This document shows positions 1 through 5,276 of a stretch of 6,082 nt of DNA, one piece after another; the stretch's first letter is position 1; every line of letters begins with the position of its first letter. The stretch lies in NCBI GenBank assembly GCA_016929465.1, contig JAFGIT010000347.1, positions 1-6,082 of the forward strand, in the 5' to 3' direction. The notes below the pieces were generated by a model. The model was given only the letters and a program-made list of their open reading frames with translations. It was not told the DNA's origin and made no database searches. The stretch comes from Candidatus Coatesiibacteriota bacterium. GTDB taxonomy: Bacteria > B130-G9. Both the position numbers and the translations under genes were made by a program.

Positions 1-46
1 CATTTTGCTGATAGAATGCAAGTGAGAAGGCCCAAAGTCAACCCCC

Positions 47-75
47 GCAAGGGACTAGCGGCTACCCGTCCCTGC
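47..75. repeat. Hairpin-forming inverted repeat
   Basis: AGGGAC (50-55) pairs with GTCCCT (68-73). An outer GC/GC pair (47-48 with 74-75) extends it across one bulged A, and an inner TAG/CTA pair (56-58 with 62-64) can form within the loop. No T-run follows on either strand, so it is not a standard intrinsic terminator. It could be the end of an upstream transcript whose gene lies outside the window. Confidence 0.35.
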
Positions 76-303
76 AGACCATCCCATCGCTAGAATCATC
101 GAGTAAACAATTGAGATGCGTGAAGAGCTAACTGCTCCAGTCTCTGATAGCGTCTCGAGACAAGCGCGCGACCCATTCCTTACTGCGGAAGCCACGGCAA
201 TTCAGAGTCGATGCACAAGTGGTCCGGGAAGACGAAAATCCCGATGGCGGGATGAACGGGAATAGACATGTTATATTCCTGAGAAGGTGATGCCTCTGAC
301 TCC

Positions 304-332
304 TTGATAATGTCGTCGTCAAGTAGTTTATT
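304..332 (+). promoter_or_regulatory. Candidate sigma-70-type promoter for the polysaccharide operon
   Basis: TTGATA (304-309, five of six matches to the -35 consensus) is followed after 17 bases by TTTATT (327-332, four of six matches to the -10). It lies about 200 bp before the glycosyltransferase start, so the transcript would have a long leader. The operon may instead be read from a promoter before the window. Confidence 0.25.
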
Positions 333-521
333 TTTCAATGTGATGGTGGGGATTGTTGTGGGGCAGGCAGGCGCCTGGTGTGAGCTGCTTGCCGGGGCAT
401 GATTCTTAGAAGTGAATTTGCCTCCTGGGATTTGTGCCGCGACTGAGGTGCATTTCGGGATGAATGAAGGGTATTGAGTGATGTTGGATATTAGCGGCGT
501 GTCGGTGCCTGATATTTGCGC

Positions 522-529
522 GAGGGTGG
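522..529 (+). promoter_or_regulatory. Ribosome binding site that decides the glycosyltransferase start
   Basis: GAGGGTGG sits seven bases before the GTG at 537. The alternative in-frame TTG at 516 lies upstream of this site and has no purine-rich sequence before it, so GTG 537 is preferred. Confidence 0.5.
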
Positions 530-536
530 CCTGTCA

Positions 537-1715
537 GTGAACGGGCCCAGAATTCTGTATCTTTGCTCCGATGAGGGGATAGACCTATTTGGAATGAGAG
601 GCTGCAGCACCCATCTGCGGGAGATGTGCTGGGCATTCAAATCGCTCGGGTGCGATCTCAGGCTTCTGCATGCGACCTATAGAGATGCCGGGCTACGGCC
701 CTTCGGGATTGAATATGACATAGTCAAGCCCTTAAGATCGAAGACGATTGGATATGATCTCAGGAAGATCCTAACAAACCGCCGCATCCGGAGGAGGCTT
801 CGAGCTATCATAAAGGAGTTCAAGCCTGATTTCATCTATGAGCGGTATGATCTTTATTCCACCGCCGCGGCGGATGTGGTTTCGAAGGCGGGGATGCCAT
901 ATCTACTCGAAGTTAATGCACCACTGATCGAGGAGCAGAGAAATGAGCTCCATTTTCGTCGGCTGGCTGGGATATATCAGAAACGCATATTCGGCAAGGC
1001 AAGCCTCTTGATTGGAGTTTCAGAAGAAATTTGCGCCATGCTGCAGGAGATTTCACCGGGCGTTGAGCGCCTGGTTGTGGAGAACGGTGTCAATGAGGAA
1101 GCATTCAATCCGAGCGTATCCGGTGCGGCCATCAGGAACAGGTTCGCGACGGATGATTCGCTTATTGTCGGTTTCATAGGTAGTCTCAAGGGCTGGCAGG
1201 GTATAGGGACGCTCATCCGGGCTGCTTCGCTGATACTCCCTCGACGTCAGGACGTCCGGTTTCTTGTGATCGGTGGAGGAAATAGGCTGACTGAATATAG
1301 GAAACTCGTTGAAGAGCTTGGCCTCTCAGGCCGATTCATCCTCACTGGCCCAGTTCCGGATAACGAGATACCCGCCTGCATCGCGGCATTTGATATCTGC
1401 GTAGCACCTTACGAGCCAATGCAGAATTTCTACTTCTCGTCAATCAAATTGCGGGAATACATCGCTATGCGAAAGCCTATTGTGGCTTCCGATTTTCCGC
1501 CGATCAGGAAAATGCTGCGGCACGGCGAGGATGGTCTCCTTGCTTCACCCGGGGATGAAATCGATCTCGCAGCCAAGCTGAATCAATTGCTCGATGATAG
1601 CTCACTCAAAGAGCGTGTTGCGCATTCAGCCTACGACAGATTTGCCGGGCGGATATCCTGGCGAAGCTGCGCCAGCAGGATACTCGATGCAGCCGAACAG
1701 CTACGCAAGAAATGA
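537..1715 (+). CDS. Glycosyltransferase family 4 protein (GT-B fold)
   Basis: A 392-residue protein with the length and two-domain layout of GT4 retaining glycosyltransferases, which move a sugar from a nucleotide-sugar donor to a growing lipid-linked or surface glycan at the cytoplasmic face. The N-terminal acceptor domain (about 1-190) opens with RILYLCSD and a glycine loop, GMRGCSTHLRE. The C-terminal donor domain starts at GFIGSLKGWQG (K218) and contains a VAPYEPM segment and SSIKLREYIAMRKPIVAS. In the usual Ex7E motif the second Glu is present (E307), but the first position is Tyr (Y299), as in some GT4 members. The start chosen is GTG 537, because GAGGGTGG lies seven bases upstream; TTG 516 would add seven residues. 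The next gene overlaps or nearly abuts this one and encodes an O-antigen ligase-type protein, so the pair probably builds an exopolysaccharide or O-antigen-like polymer. The sugar specificity cannot be read from the sequence. Confidence 0.93.
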   Translation: MNGPRILYLCSDEGIDLFGMRGCSTHLREMCWAFKSLGCDLRLLHATYRDAGLRPFGIEYDIVKPLRSKTIGYDLRKILTNRRIRRRLRAIIKEFKPDFIYERYDLYSTAAADVVSKAGMPYLLEVNAPLIEEQRNELHFRRLAGIYQKRIFGKASLLIGVSEEICAMLQEISPGVERLVVENGVNEEAFNPSVSGAAIRNRFATDDSLIVGFIGSLKGWQGIGTLIRAASLILPRRQDVRFLVIGGGNRLTEYRKLVEELGLSGRFILTGPVPDNEIPACIAAFDICVAPYEPMQNFYFSSIKLREYIAMRKPIVASDFPPIRKMLRHGEDGLLASPGDEIDLAAKLNQLLDDSSLKERVAHSAYDRFAGRISWRSCASRILDAAEQLRKK

Positions 1716-2958
1716 CAACCTGATGACGCACTGGCGCTCAAAGGCGGAGACCTGGGCGGAGGCTCTGCTTGAGTTTTTGTTGATGGCTCTGATTCTCATC
1801 GCCCCATTCGAGAAGCACACGGCGCAGATTCTCGACACAGCCATATACGGCTCATTGGGTGTTCTGGCCGTGATTCTGGTTGCCAGAGGTCGTTCTGGCA
1901 GAATGTCCACCCCGCTGGACATCCCTATCTTCGCTTTGTTCCTGATAGCAGTCCTGAGCGCGATCTTCAGCGTTGATGGTTTGATGTCGCTCGCGTCGAT
2001 CAAACGAACTATGGTCAAGATCTGGATTGTATATTACCTATTCATCTATGCGGCAACCGGAATCGAGAGGATCAAACGCCTTATATTCACATATCTCATC
2101 GGCTCAGTCGCGGTCTCGTCTTATGGGATTCTTGCATTCCTGGACGGCTCCGGCGTCATAGATGGAAGAGCTCATTCCACATTCTACCATCCAACGCGGC
2201 TGGCGAACTACATGACGTTCGCAGTCTCAATCAGCTTTTGCCTCGTAGCATATTATCGCGAGTCCCGAGCAATCAAATCGGTCCTCTATGCGATTTTTGG
2301 GCTCAGCTCAATATGCCTGGTCCTCACAGCGTCGAGAGGGGCGAATCTGGGCCTATTGCTCGGATTTCTGATTGTGTTCGGGCCTCGGAATAGGCGATTA
2401 TGGGCTGTCATAGCGGTTATCATCGCTCTGACGATTGCCATCATTCCATTTCAGAGTAGCCATCTGCACTTCCTGAAGGGAGCGGAACTCGTCTCCGCAA
2501 AGACCAACATCAGTGCGATCCTTGGGGAGAGGCAGTATCTGTGGTTGAGCGGCCTCGAGATGGCAAAGGACCACCCGATTCTGGGAATAGGGTATGGAAG
2601 GACCTTCAATAGTCTGTATCAATCTGACTACGCGAAGCCAGAAGCAGGTCAGGACCACTCCTCGGCGCATAATGTAATTATCGAGGTAGCACTCGAGATG
2701 GGCATCTTTGGGCTTGCAGCCTTCATGTGGTTGCATGTCCTTATCTTCAGGGAGGGATTCCAGCTGGTCCGGAGCAGGCCCCCAAAGGTCTCTTTTGCAC
2801 GCACTCTCGCGACAGGAGTCTTGGTCGCTCTGTTCGCTATAGCATGCAATGGGATGGTTAATTACTTCTACAAGGACAGACTTATACTCGTCTATTGGTT
2901 CTTTGTAGCTATCATATTCGCCCTTCGAAGGCTTCAGGTCCGGGAATTCGGGGCCTGA
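1687..2958 (+). CDS. O-antigen ligase / polymerase family membrane protein (Wzy_C, WaaL-like)
   Basis: A protein of about 423 residues with some ten or more hydrophobic segments, matching the size and topology of the O-antigen ligase/polymerase superfamily. These inner-membrane proteins transfer or polymerise undecaprenyl-linked glycan on the periplasmic side. Family hallmarks are visible in order: STFYHPTRLANYM; LTASRGANLGLLLGF (S216-R217-G218); ERQYLWLSGLEMAKDHPILG (R282), followed by IGYGRTF; and SAHNVIIEVALEMGIFGLAA (H328). The last segments start the large periplasmic loop and C-terminal helices typical of Wzy_C. Start choice is uncertain. ATG 1687 has AGGA six bases upstream and overlaps the glycosyltransferase by 29 bp. 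ATG 1723 starts 7 bp after that gene and gives 411 residues but has a poor ribosome site. An earlier in-frame ATG at 1594 would overlap too far. Ligase and polymerase cannot be told apart without flanking genes. No clear terminator follows in the 64 bp before the convergent gene. Confidence 0.9.
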   Translation: MQPNSYARNDNLMTHWRSKAETWAEALLEFLLMALILIAPFEKHTAQILDTAIYGSLGVLAVILVARGRSGRMSTPLDIPIFALFLIAVLSAIFSVDGLMSLASIKRTMVKIWIVYYLFIYAATGIERIKRLIFTYLIGSVAVSSYGILAFLDGSGVIDGRAHSTFYHPTRLANYMTFAVSISFCLVAYYRESRAIKSVLYAIFGLSSICLVLTASRGANLGLLLGFLIVFGPRNRRLWAVIAVIIALTIAIIPFQSSHLHFLKGAELVSAKTNISAILGERQYLWLSGLEMAKDHPILGIGYGRTFNSLYQSDYAKPEAGQDHSSAHNVIIEVALEMGIFGLAAFMWLHVLIFREGFQLVRSRPPKVSFARTLATGVLVALFAIACNGMVNYFYKDRLILVYWFFVAIIFALRRLQVREFGA

Positions 2959-3022
2959 TTGATCTAGTCCGGGGCCGCAATCGGTAGAGGAGGCCCGAAG
3001 GCTGCGATCTCAATTGGCAGGC

Positions 3023-3817
3023 CTATCGGGCTCCGGCCTTGCTCTTCTGAACGTCCAGTATCAGATTCACTTGGCTTACAGGTATCCTCAGGCTGCGCGC
3101 AATCGTCTCGGTATCGAGCCCTTGCCGGGATAGGTCCAGCACCAGTTTCTTTGTTCTAAGCATCTCGCCATCATTCTCGGCTGGTTCCTCATTTTCAGCG
3201 GTCGGCGTGACGAATGGACGGGTACGCTGCGGTGCCTTCTCCTTCGGAAGGCCGCTTGTGTACGTCCTCTTAATCTCCCCCATATCGCTCTTGGCAAGGT
3301 CCAAGTGCGCCGGCTTTCGCTCGCACGGCCTTGATTCAGAACGTCTCGCCGGCTCCTGTGAGTTGGCCTGGAGCTCCTTCTTCTCGTCGGGATATGCAGA
3401 AACATCATTCGGTTGTGGGGCGTCGGTGACAGGTTCTGGCTCTCTTTGTTTCGGTTGCGGCCGATTGACCTGGGAAGCGGTCCGCCCGGCGGGGGGCTCC
3501 AAGCTGTCGCTGCCGTCGAATGCGAGTTCGAATTTATCCGAGCGCCTTACCAGTTCCATGAGCAGCCGATCCGCCCTCTGGACCGTCTTTAAAAGCTCGT
3601 CACGCTTCGTGCTGATGTCCTCCTGTATGTTCGAGGCAACTCGCTTATACTCGCTAATGAGATGCTCCATGCTCTTAGTGAGCTCGGCAACGCTCGTCTC
3701 GGAATCGAGCAATCTCACCTCGTCCTTACGGATCTTCCGCTTCTCCATGAATACGCGCACGACCAGCGCGAGAATCACAATGTCGAATAGAAAGAGCAAC
3801 GTATAGGTCAATACCAT
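3023..3817 (-). CDS. Membrane-anchored coiled-coil protein with C-terminal helix-turn-helix-like segment (DUF6115/DUF2802-like)
   Basis: A 264-residue protein of no assigned function. Residues 3-22 are a single hydrophobic segment (start LTYTLLFLFDIVILALVVRV) that should anchor the protein with its body in the cytoplasm. Residues about 25-98 are charged and heptad-like, so a coiled coil is likely. Residues about 100-215 are a Pro/Glu/Lys/Arg-rich, probably disordered linker. The C-terminus (about 231-254) reads RQGLDTETIARSLRIPVSQV and then NLIL, a helix-turn-helix pattern. This anchor, coiled coil, linker and HTH order is familiar from short proteins encoded beside flagellar or chemotaxis genes (DUF6115- and DUF2802-type). 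I infer that relationship from architecture and have not tested it by search. The gene lies 83 bp downstream of the small charged gene on the same strand, so the two are probably cotranscribed. Its ATG has only a weak ribosome site. It converges with the polysaccharide operon. Confidence 0.8.
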   Translation of the reverse strand: MVLTYTLLFLFDIVILALVVRVFMEKRKIRKDEVRLLDSETSVAELTKSMEHLISEYKRVASNIQEDISTKRDELLKTVQRADRLLMELVRRSDKFELAFDGSDSLEPPAGRTASQVNRPQPKQREPEPVTDAPQPNDVSAYPDEKKELQANSQEPARRSESRPCERKPAHLDLAKSDMGEIKRTYTSGLPKEKAPQRTRPFVTPTAENEEPAENDGEMLRTKKLVLDLSRQGLDTETIARSLRIPVSQVNLILDVQKSKAGAR

Positions 3818-3900
3818 AGCAGACCAAACCGCATAAGTCGGTGTTCAAAAAGACTGTTGTAAGCAATGAAGCTATTTAGGACCGGGTAAACTTATCAGGG

Positions 3901-4218
3901 CTAGATAGTTATGTCTATCAAATGCTCCGATTCATCGGCGGGGAACAGGTCGTTTTCCGAAGCTTCATCTCTCGACTCAGAATCGGCGCGCGCACCTTCG
4001 CGATCGCGCTTCTTTCGCTCTTCGCGATCGTCGACGCCTTGTTCCTGTTCAGTCTCTTCCATTTTCAAGACTTCGTGAAGTCGCTGATCGTCCTGTTTAG
4101 CCAGTTCAGCCGCAAAGAGCTGCTGGCTGTTCTCACCATGGTGCGCCTGCACGTGCGTCACCTTCTCGGCGGCAACTGTCTGTGCAAACGAAGTCTGTAA
4201 ACTTACTGCTTCAACCAT
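3901..4218 (-). CDS. Small charged protein, probably flagellar-cluster-associated (unknown function)
   Basis: A 105-residue, very hydrophilic protein with no membrane segment or signal peptide. The N-terminus, MVEAVSLQTSFAQTVAAEKV, is amphipathic. It is followed by a Gln/Glu-rich helical stretch (QLFAAELAKQDDQRLHEVLK), an acidic and basic tract of mixed Glu, Arg and Lys, and a short hydrophobic end, HLIDITI. I recall small proteins with this layout (VQ-type start, charged middle, HIDI-type end) near flagellar genes in several bacterial groups, but that is recollection, not a search result. AGGAG (4230-4234 on the plus-strand numbering) lies 11 bases before the ATG, and a G-rich AAAAGGGG lies closer, so the start is well supported. 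A sigma-28-like promoter box is placed for a 5' leader of about 20 bases. The plus-strand frame at 3922-4200 is a shadow: it lacks a ribosome site and its composition mirrors this gene. Confidence 0.75.
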   Translation of the reverse strand: MVEAVSLQTSFAQTVAAEKVTHVQAHHGENSQQLFAAELAKQDDQRLHEVLKMEETEQEQGVDDREERKKRDREGARADSESRDEASENDLFPADESEHLIDITI

Positions 4219-4237
4219 TTCCCCTTTTGCTCCTCTT

Positions 4238-4262
4238 CTGAAGGACTCTACGGAGCCTTCAG
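4238..4262. repeat. Inverted repeat overlapping the sigma-28-like promoter
   Basis: CTGAAGG (4238-4244) and CCTTCAG (4256-4262) are perfectly complementary. CTC/GAG pairs extend the stem inward to a TACG loop, with one bulged A. It overlaps the proposed -10 and start region of the minus-strand promoter and has no T-run on either side. It could be an operator or leader hairpin; a terminator role is less likely. Confidence 0.5.
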
Positions 4263-4274
4263 TCGGAAACTTTA
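4247..4274 (-). promoter_or_regulatory. Candidate sigma-28 (FliA-type) promoter
   Basis: Read on the minus strand, TAAAGTTT (4274-4267) matches the sigma-28 -35 element at all eight positions. After 12 bases comes TCCGTAGA (4254-4247), which keeps the CCG core and final A of the GCCGATAA -10 element but matches only four of eight overall, and the spacer is one base longer than usual. A transcript would start near 4240, about 22 bases before the ATG of the small charged gene, with the AGGAG ribosome site in between. This position is what makes the box believable. Confidence 0.45.
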
Positions 4275-4411
4275 ATTGAATGCTCGGTCAAGCCAGCCGC
4301 CATTGGCAATCGCGGCAATCTTGGGGGGCAGGATTTCACTGGATATGACCTGAGATCACAAGTGAGTTTCGGAGTCCAATTTCCGTCGATAAATGTGATT
4401 GAGACAACTCA

Positions 4412-4423
4412 GCCCTGAAGGGG
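4412..4423 (+). repeat. GCCCTGAAGGGG palindromic repeat, copy 1
   Basis: A 12-base near-palindrome (CCCT GA AGGG core) that recurs exactly 70 bp downstream. The bases after it, TGACATTTGAATAG, resemble the (TA)-rich tail seen after the second copy. It looks like a small dispersed REP-type intergenic element, but no transposase is visible in this window. Confidence 0.55.
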
Positions 4424-4481
4424 TGACATTTGAATAGAAGCGTGTGTCGCCTTCGGGACTCGGGCACAAGAGAACATCCCG

Positions 4482-4493
4482 GCCCTGAAGGGG
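4482..4493 (+). repeat. GCCCTGAAGGGG palindromic repeat, copy 2
   Basis: Identical 12 bases to the copy at 4412. It continues as CTGTATAATGGGA and runs directly into the second repeat segment at 4507-4539, so the two may be parts of one composite element. Confidence 0.55.
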
Positions 4494-4506
4494 CTGTATA
4501 ATGGGA

Positions 4507-4539
4507 CCTCCATCAAGCAAAACGCGTCCCCGATTCTTG
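4507..4539 (+). repeat. CCTCCATCAA repeat segment, copy A
   Basis: Starts CCTCCATCAAGCAAAACGCG and ends CCCCGATTCTTG. About 26 of 33 aligned positions match the segment at 5058-5089, allowing one single-base gap. The two copies bracket the nucleotidyltransferase gene and its broken partner. Confidence 0.5.
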
Positions 4540-4571
4540 GAGACGGTATATTTTCAATTGTCGTTCGCGAG

Positions 4572-4599
4572 TTGCCATACGACCGAGCGCCGTTGTAAT
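4572..4599 (+). promoter_or_regulatory. Candidate sigma-70-type promoter for the nucleotidyltransferase
   Basis: TTGCCA (4572-4577, five of six) and TGTAAT (4594-4599, five of six) are 16 bases apart. The alternative -10, TAATAT at 4596-4601, gives an 18-base spacer and lies just after a TG. The transcript would start near 4606, about 36 bases before the ATG. Confidence 0.4.
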
Positions 4600-4641
4600 A
4601 TCAGCCGTGAATAAAAGCATTCTCTTGGAAGGAGCTTCTAC

Positions 4642-4974
4642 ATGCAGACAGATGTGATCACAGCTGAGTCGATAGAAGGCATCGCCCTTTCATTTGCTGA
4701 TTCTGTGCCCGTCTCCAAGATCATTCTGTATGGCTCCCGTGCTACAGATGAAGCCGGGCCAGACAGCGACATCGACCTTCTCGTCATCGAGAAGGACGTC
4801 CCAGAAACCAGGCGCGAACGGAACCGCCTTAGATCCCTGTTACCTCCGGATCTGCCTGTCTGGGTGGACATTTGGGTGATGAGTGAAGAGCGATTCGAGG
4901 AAGAAAAAGACGTGATCGGCAGTCTGGCGTATCCGGCGAATAAATTCGGTCGAGTCGTCTATGAGAAGCCGTGA
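4642..4974 (+). CDS. MNT-type nucleotidyltransferase, antitoxin half of an MNT/HEPN module
   Basis: A 110-residue minimal nucleotidyltransferase (NTP_transf_2 / MNT family). The signature GSx10DxD is complete: G31-S32, then D43-I44-D45, in the context KIILYGSRATDEAGPDSDID followed by LLVI. D76, in VWVDIWVM, is in the usual place for the third metal-binding carboxylate, so the active site looks intact. In MntA/HepT-type systems this protein neutralises a HEPN ribonuclease by nucleotidylating it. The start is secure: AAGGAG (4629-4634) lies seven bases before ATG 4642, and a promoter candidate lies upstream. The reading frame of a HEPN partner starts inside its last codons, the standard arrangement, but that partner is truncated. 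With the toxin gone, the protein is either a leftover, acts on a HEPN protein encoded elsewhere, or has another target. Confidence 0.9.
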   Translation: MQTDVITAESIEGIALSFADSVPVSKIILYGSRATDEAGPDSDIDLLVIEKDVPETRRERNRLRSLLPPDLPVWVDIWVMSEERFEEEKDVIGSLAYPANKFGRVVYEKP

Positions 4975-5047
4975 GAGAGCAATCTGGGACCTGGTCCAAC
5001 TATGGCTTTCAAAAGCCGATGGTGAAAAAGGCTCCCCCTCCAGCTGA
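4961..5047 (+). pseudogene. Truncated HEPN-domain toxin gene (5' remnant)
   Basis: ATG 4961 overlaps the nucleotidyltransferase end by 14 bp and opens a 28-codon frame beginning MRSRERAIWDLVQLWLSKAD and then GEKG. The DLVQLWLSKAD segment matches the first helix of HEPN proteins paired with MNT enzymes, which typically begin with something like LVxxWLxKAxxD. A full HEPN protein would be over 100 residues and carry an Rx4-6H catalytic motif. Here a TGA comes at 5045-5047, and no downstream frame continues the fold. The homology ends close to a repeat segment (5058-5089) also present upstream of the nucleotidyltransferase, so deletion or insertion at a repeat is the likely cause. Identification rests on a short segment plus gene order. 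Confidence 0.65.
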
Positions 5048-5057
5048 GAAGGGATGT

Positions 5058-5089
5058 CCTCCATCAAACAAGAATCGCCCCGGCTCTTG
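5058..5089 (+). repeat. CCTCCATCAA repeat segment, copy B
   Basis: Begins CCTCCATCAAACAAGAATCG and ends GGCTCTTG; see the related copy at 4507-4539. Just before it, CTGAGAAGGG (5044-5053) resembles the CTGAAGGGG core that precedes copy A. The element begins within a few bases of the premature end of the HEPN remnant. Confidence 0.5.
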
Positions 5090-5194
5090 CGGGCACGGGC
5101 CATGAGGACGACCAGTGCGACCCGGCCTGGTGCCTTGTGTTCTTCCTCAATGTCCTATTGTGCCCTGACCGATCGATCCCTTGTCAACCGCCGT

Positions 5195-5229
5195 CAATCC
5201 GCAATCCGAAATCCACAATCCGCAATATG
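5195..5229 (+). repeat. CAATCCG heptamer tandem array (about five units)
   Basis: Units read CAATCCG, CAATCCG, AAATCCA, CAATCCG and CAATATG in a strict seven-base period. It lies in the 229-bp spacer before the transporter gene. Such a short, slightly decayed array is likely a spacer microsatellite; a role as protein-binding iterons cannot be excluded. Confidence 0.75.
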
Positions 5230-5242
5230 CATCGTCAGGGCT

Positions 5243-5269
5243 TGTTATCACCGATACGGGGTGTTATCA
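5243..5269 (+). repeat. Direct repeat TGTTATCA, 19 bp apart
   Basis: TGTTATCA occurs at 5243-5250 and again at 5262-5269, ending seven bases before the transporter ATG. The spacing is close to two helical turns, so the pair could be a regulator binding site. Chance is also possible for an eight-base match. Confidence 0.3.
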
Positions 5270-5276
5270 ATGAGAG

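Larger units (their letters stand above)
1..536. other. Non-coding or decayed region upstream of the polysaccharide operon
   Basis: I find no convincing gene here. On the plus strand, frame 1 is open from the window edge to a TAG at 91-93 (30 codons), which could be the tail of an upstream gene but has no recognisable motif. On the minus strand, a 29-codon reading frame at 269-180 begins with ATG behind an AGGA seven bases upstream. After its TAA the same frame stays open for 25 more codons, so a decayed small gene is possible. From about 330 to 510 the plus strand is rich in G and T and has many stops. A hairpin (47-75), a weak promoter candidate (304-332) and a 10-bp palindrome CAGGCGCCTG (368-377) are the only structures seen. 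The stretch is best read as spacer plus leader for the glycosyltransferase gene. Confidence 0.5.

Noticed and set aside
862-873. 12-bp palindrome CCGCCGCGGCGG
   Set aside because: It encodes an Ala-rich helix inside the glycosyltransferase, so it is explained by coding sequence.
1594-1686. Earlier in-frame ATG for the ligase gene
   Set aside because: It would overlap the glycosyltransferase by more than 120 bp, and the extra residues are polar and unlike the family's N-terminus.
2959-3022. Terminator between the convergent genes
   Set aside because: Only a three-base-pair GCC/GGC stem with a CGAA loop and a CGGGGCC direct repeat are visible, with no T-run on either strand.
3207-3806. 199-codon plus-strand reading frame
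   Set aside because: It is antisense to the coiled-coil gene. Its Ser-rich translation is the mirror of that gene's charged codons, and it has no ribosome site.
3922-4200. 92-codon plus-strand reading frame with a hydrophobic, membrane-like translation
   Set aside because: It is antisense to the small charged gene. Hydrophobicity arises from reversing Glu/Lys-rich codons, and only the minus-strand frame has a good ribosome site and promoter.
4284-4300. Sigma-54 promoter on the minus strand (TGGC...GC)
   Set aside because: The GG and GC dinucleotides are nine bases apart, not ten, and the surrounding consensus bases are missing.
4412-4539. CRISPR array
   Set aside because: Only two 12-base repeat copies exist, with a 58-base gap, which does not match repeat length or array structure, and no cas genes are present.
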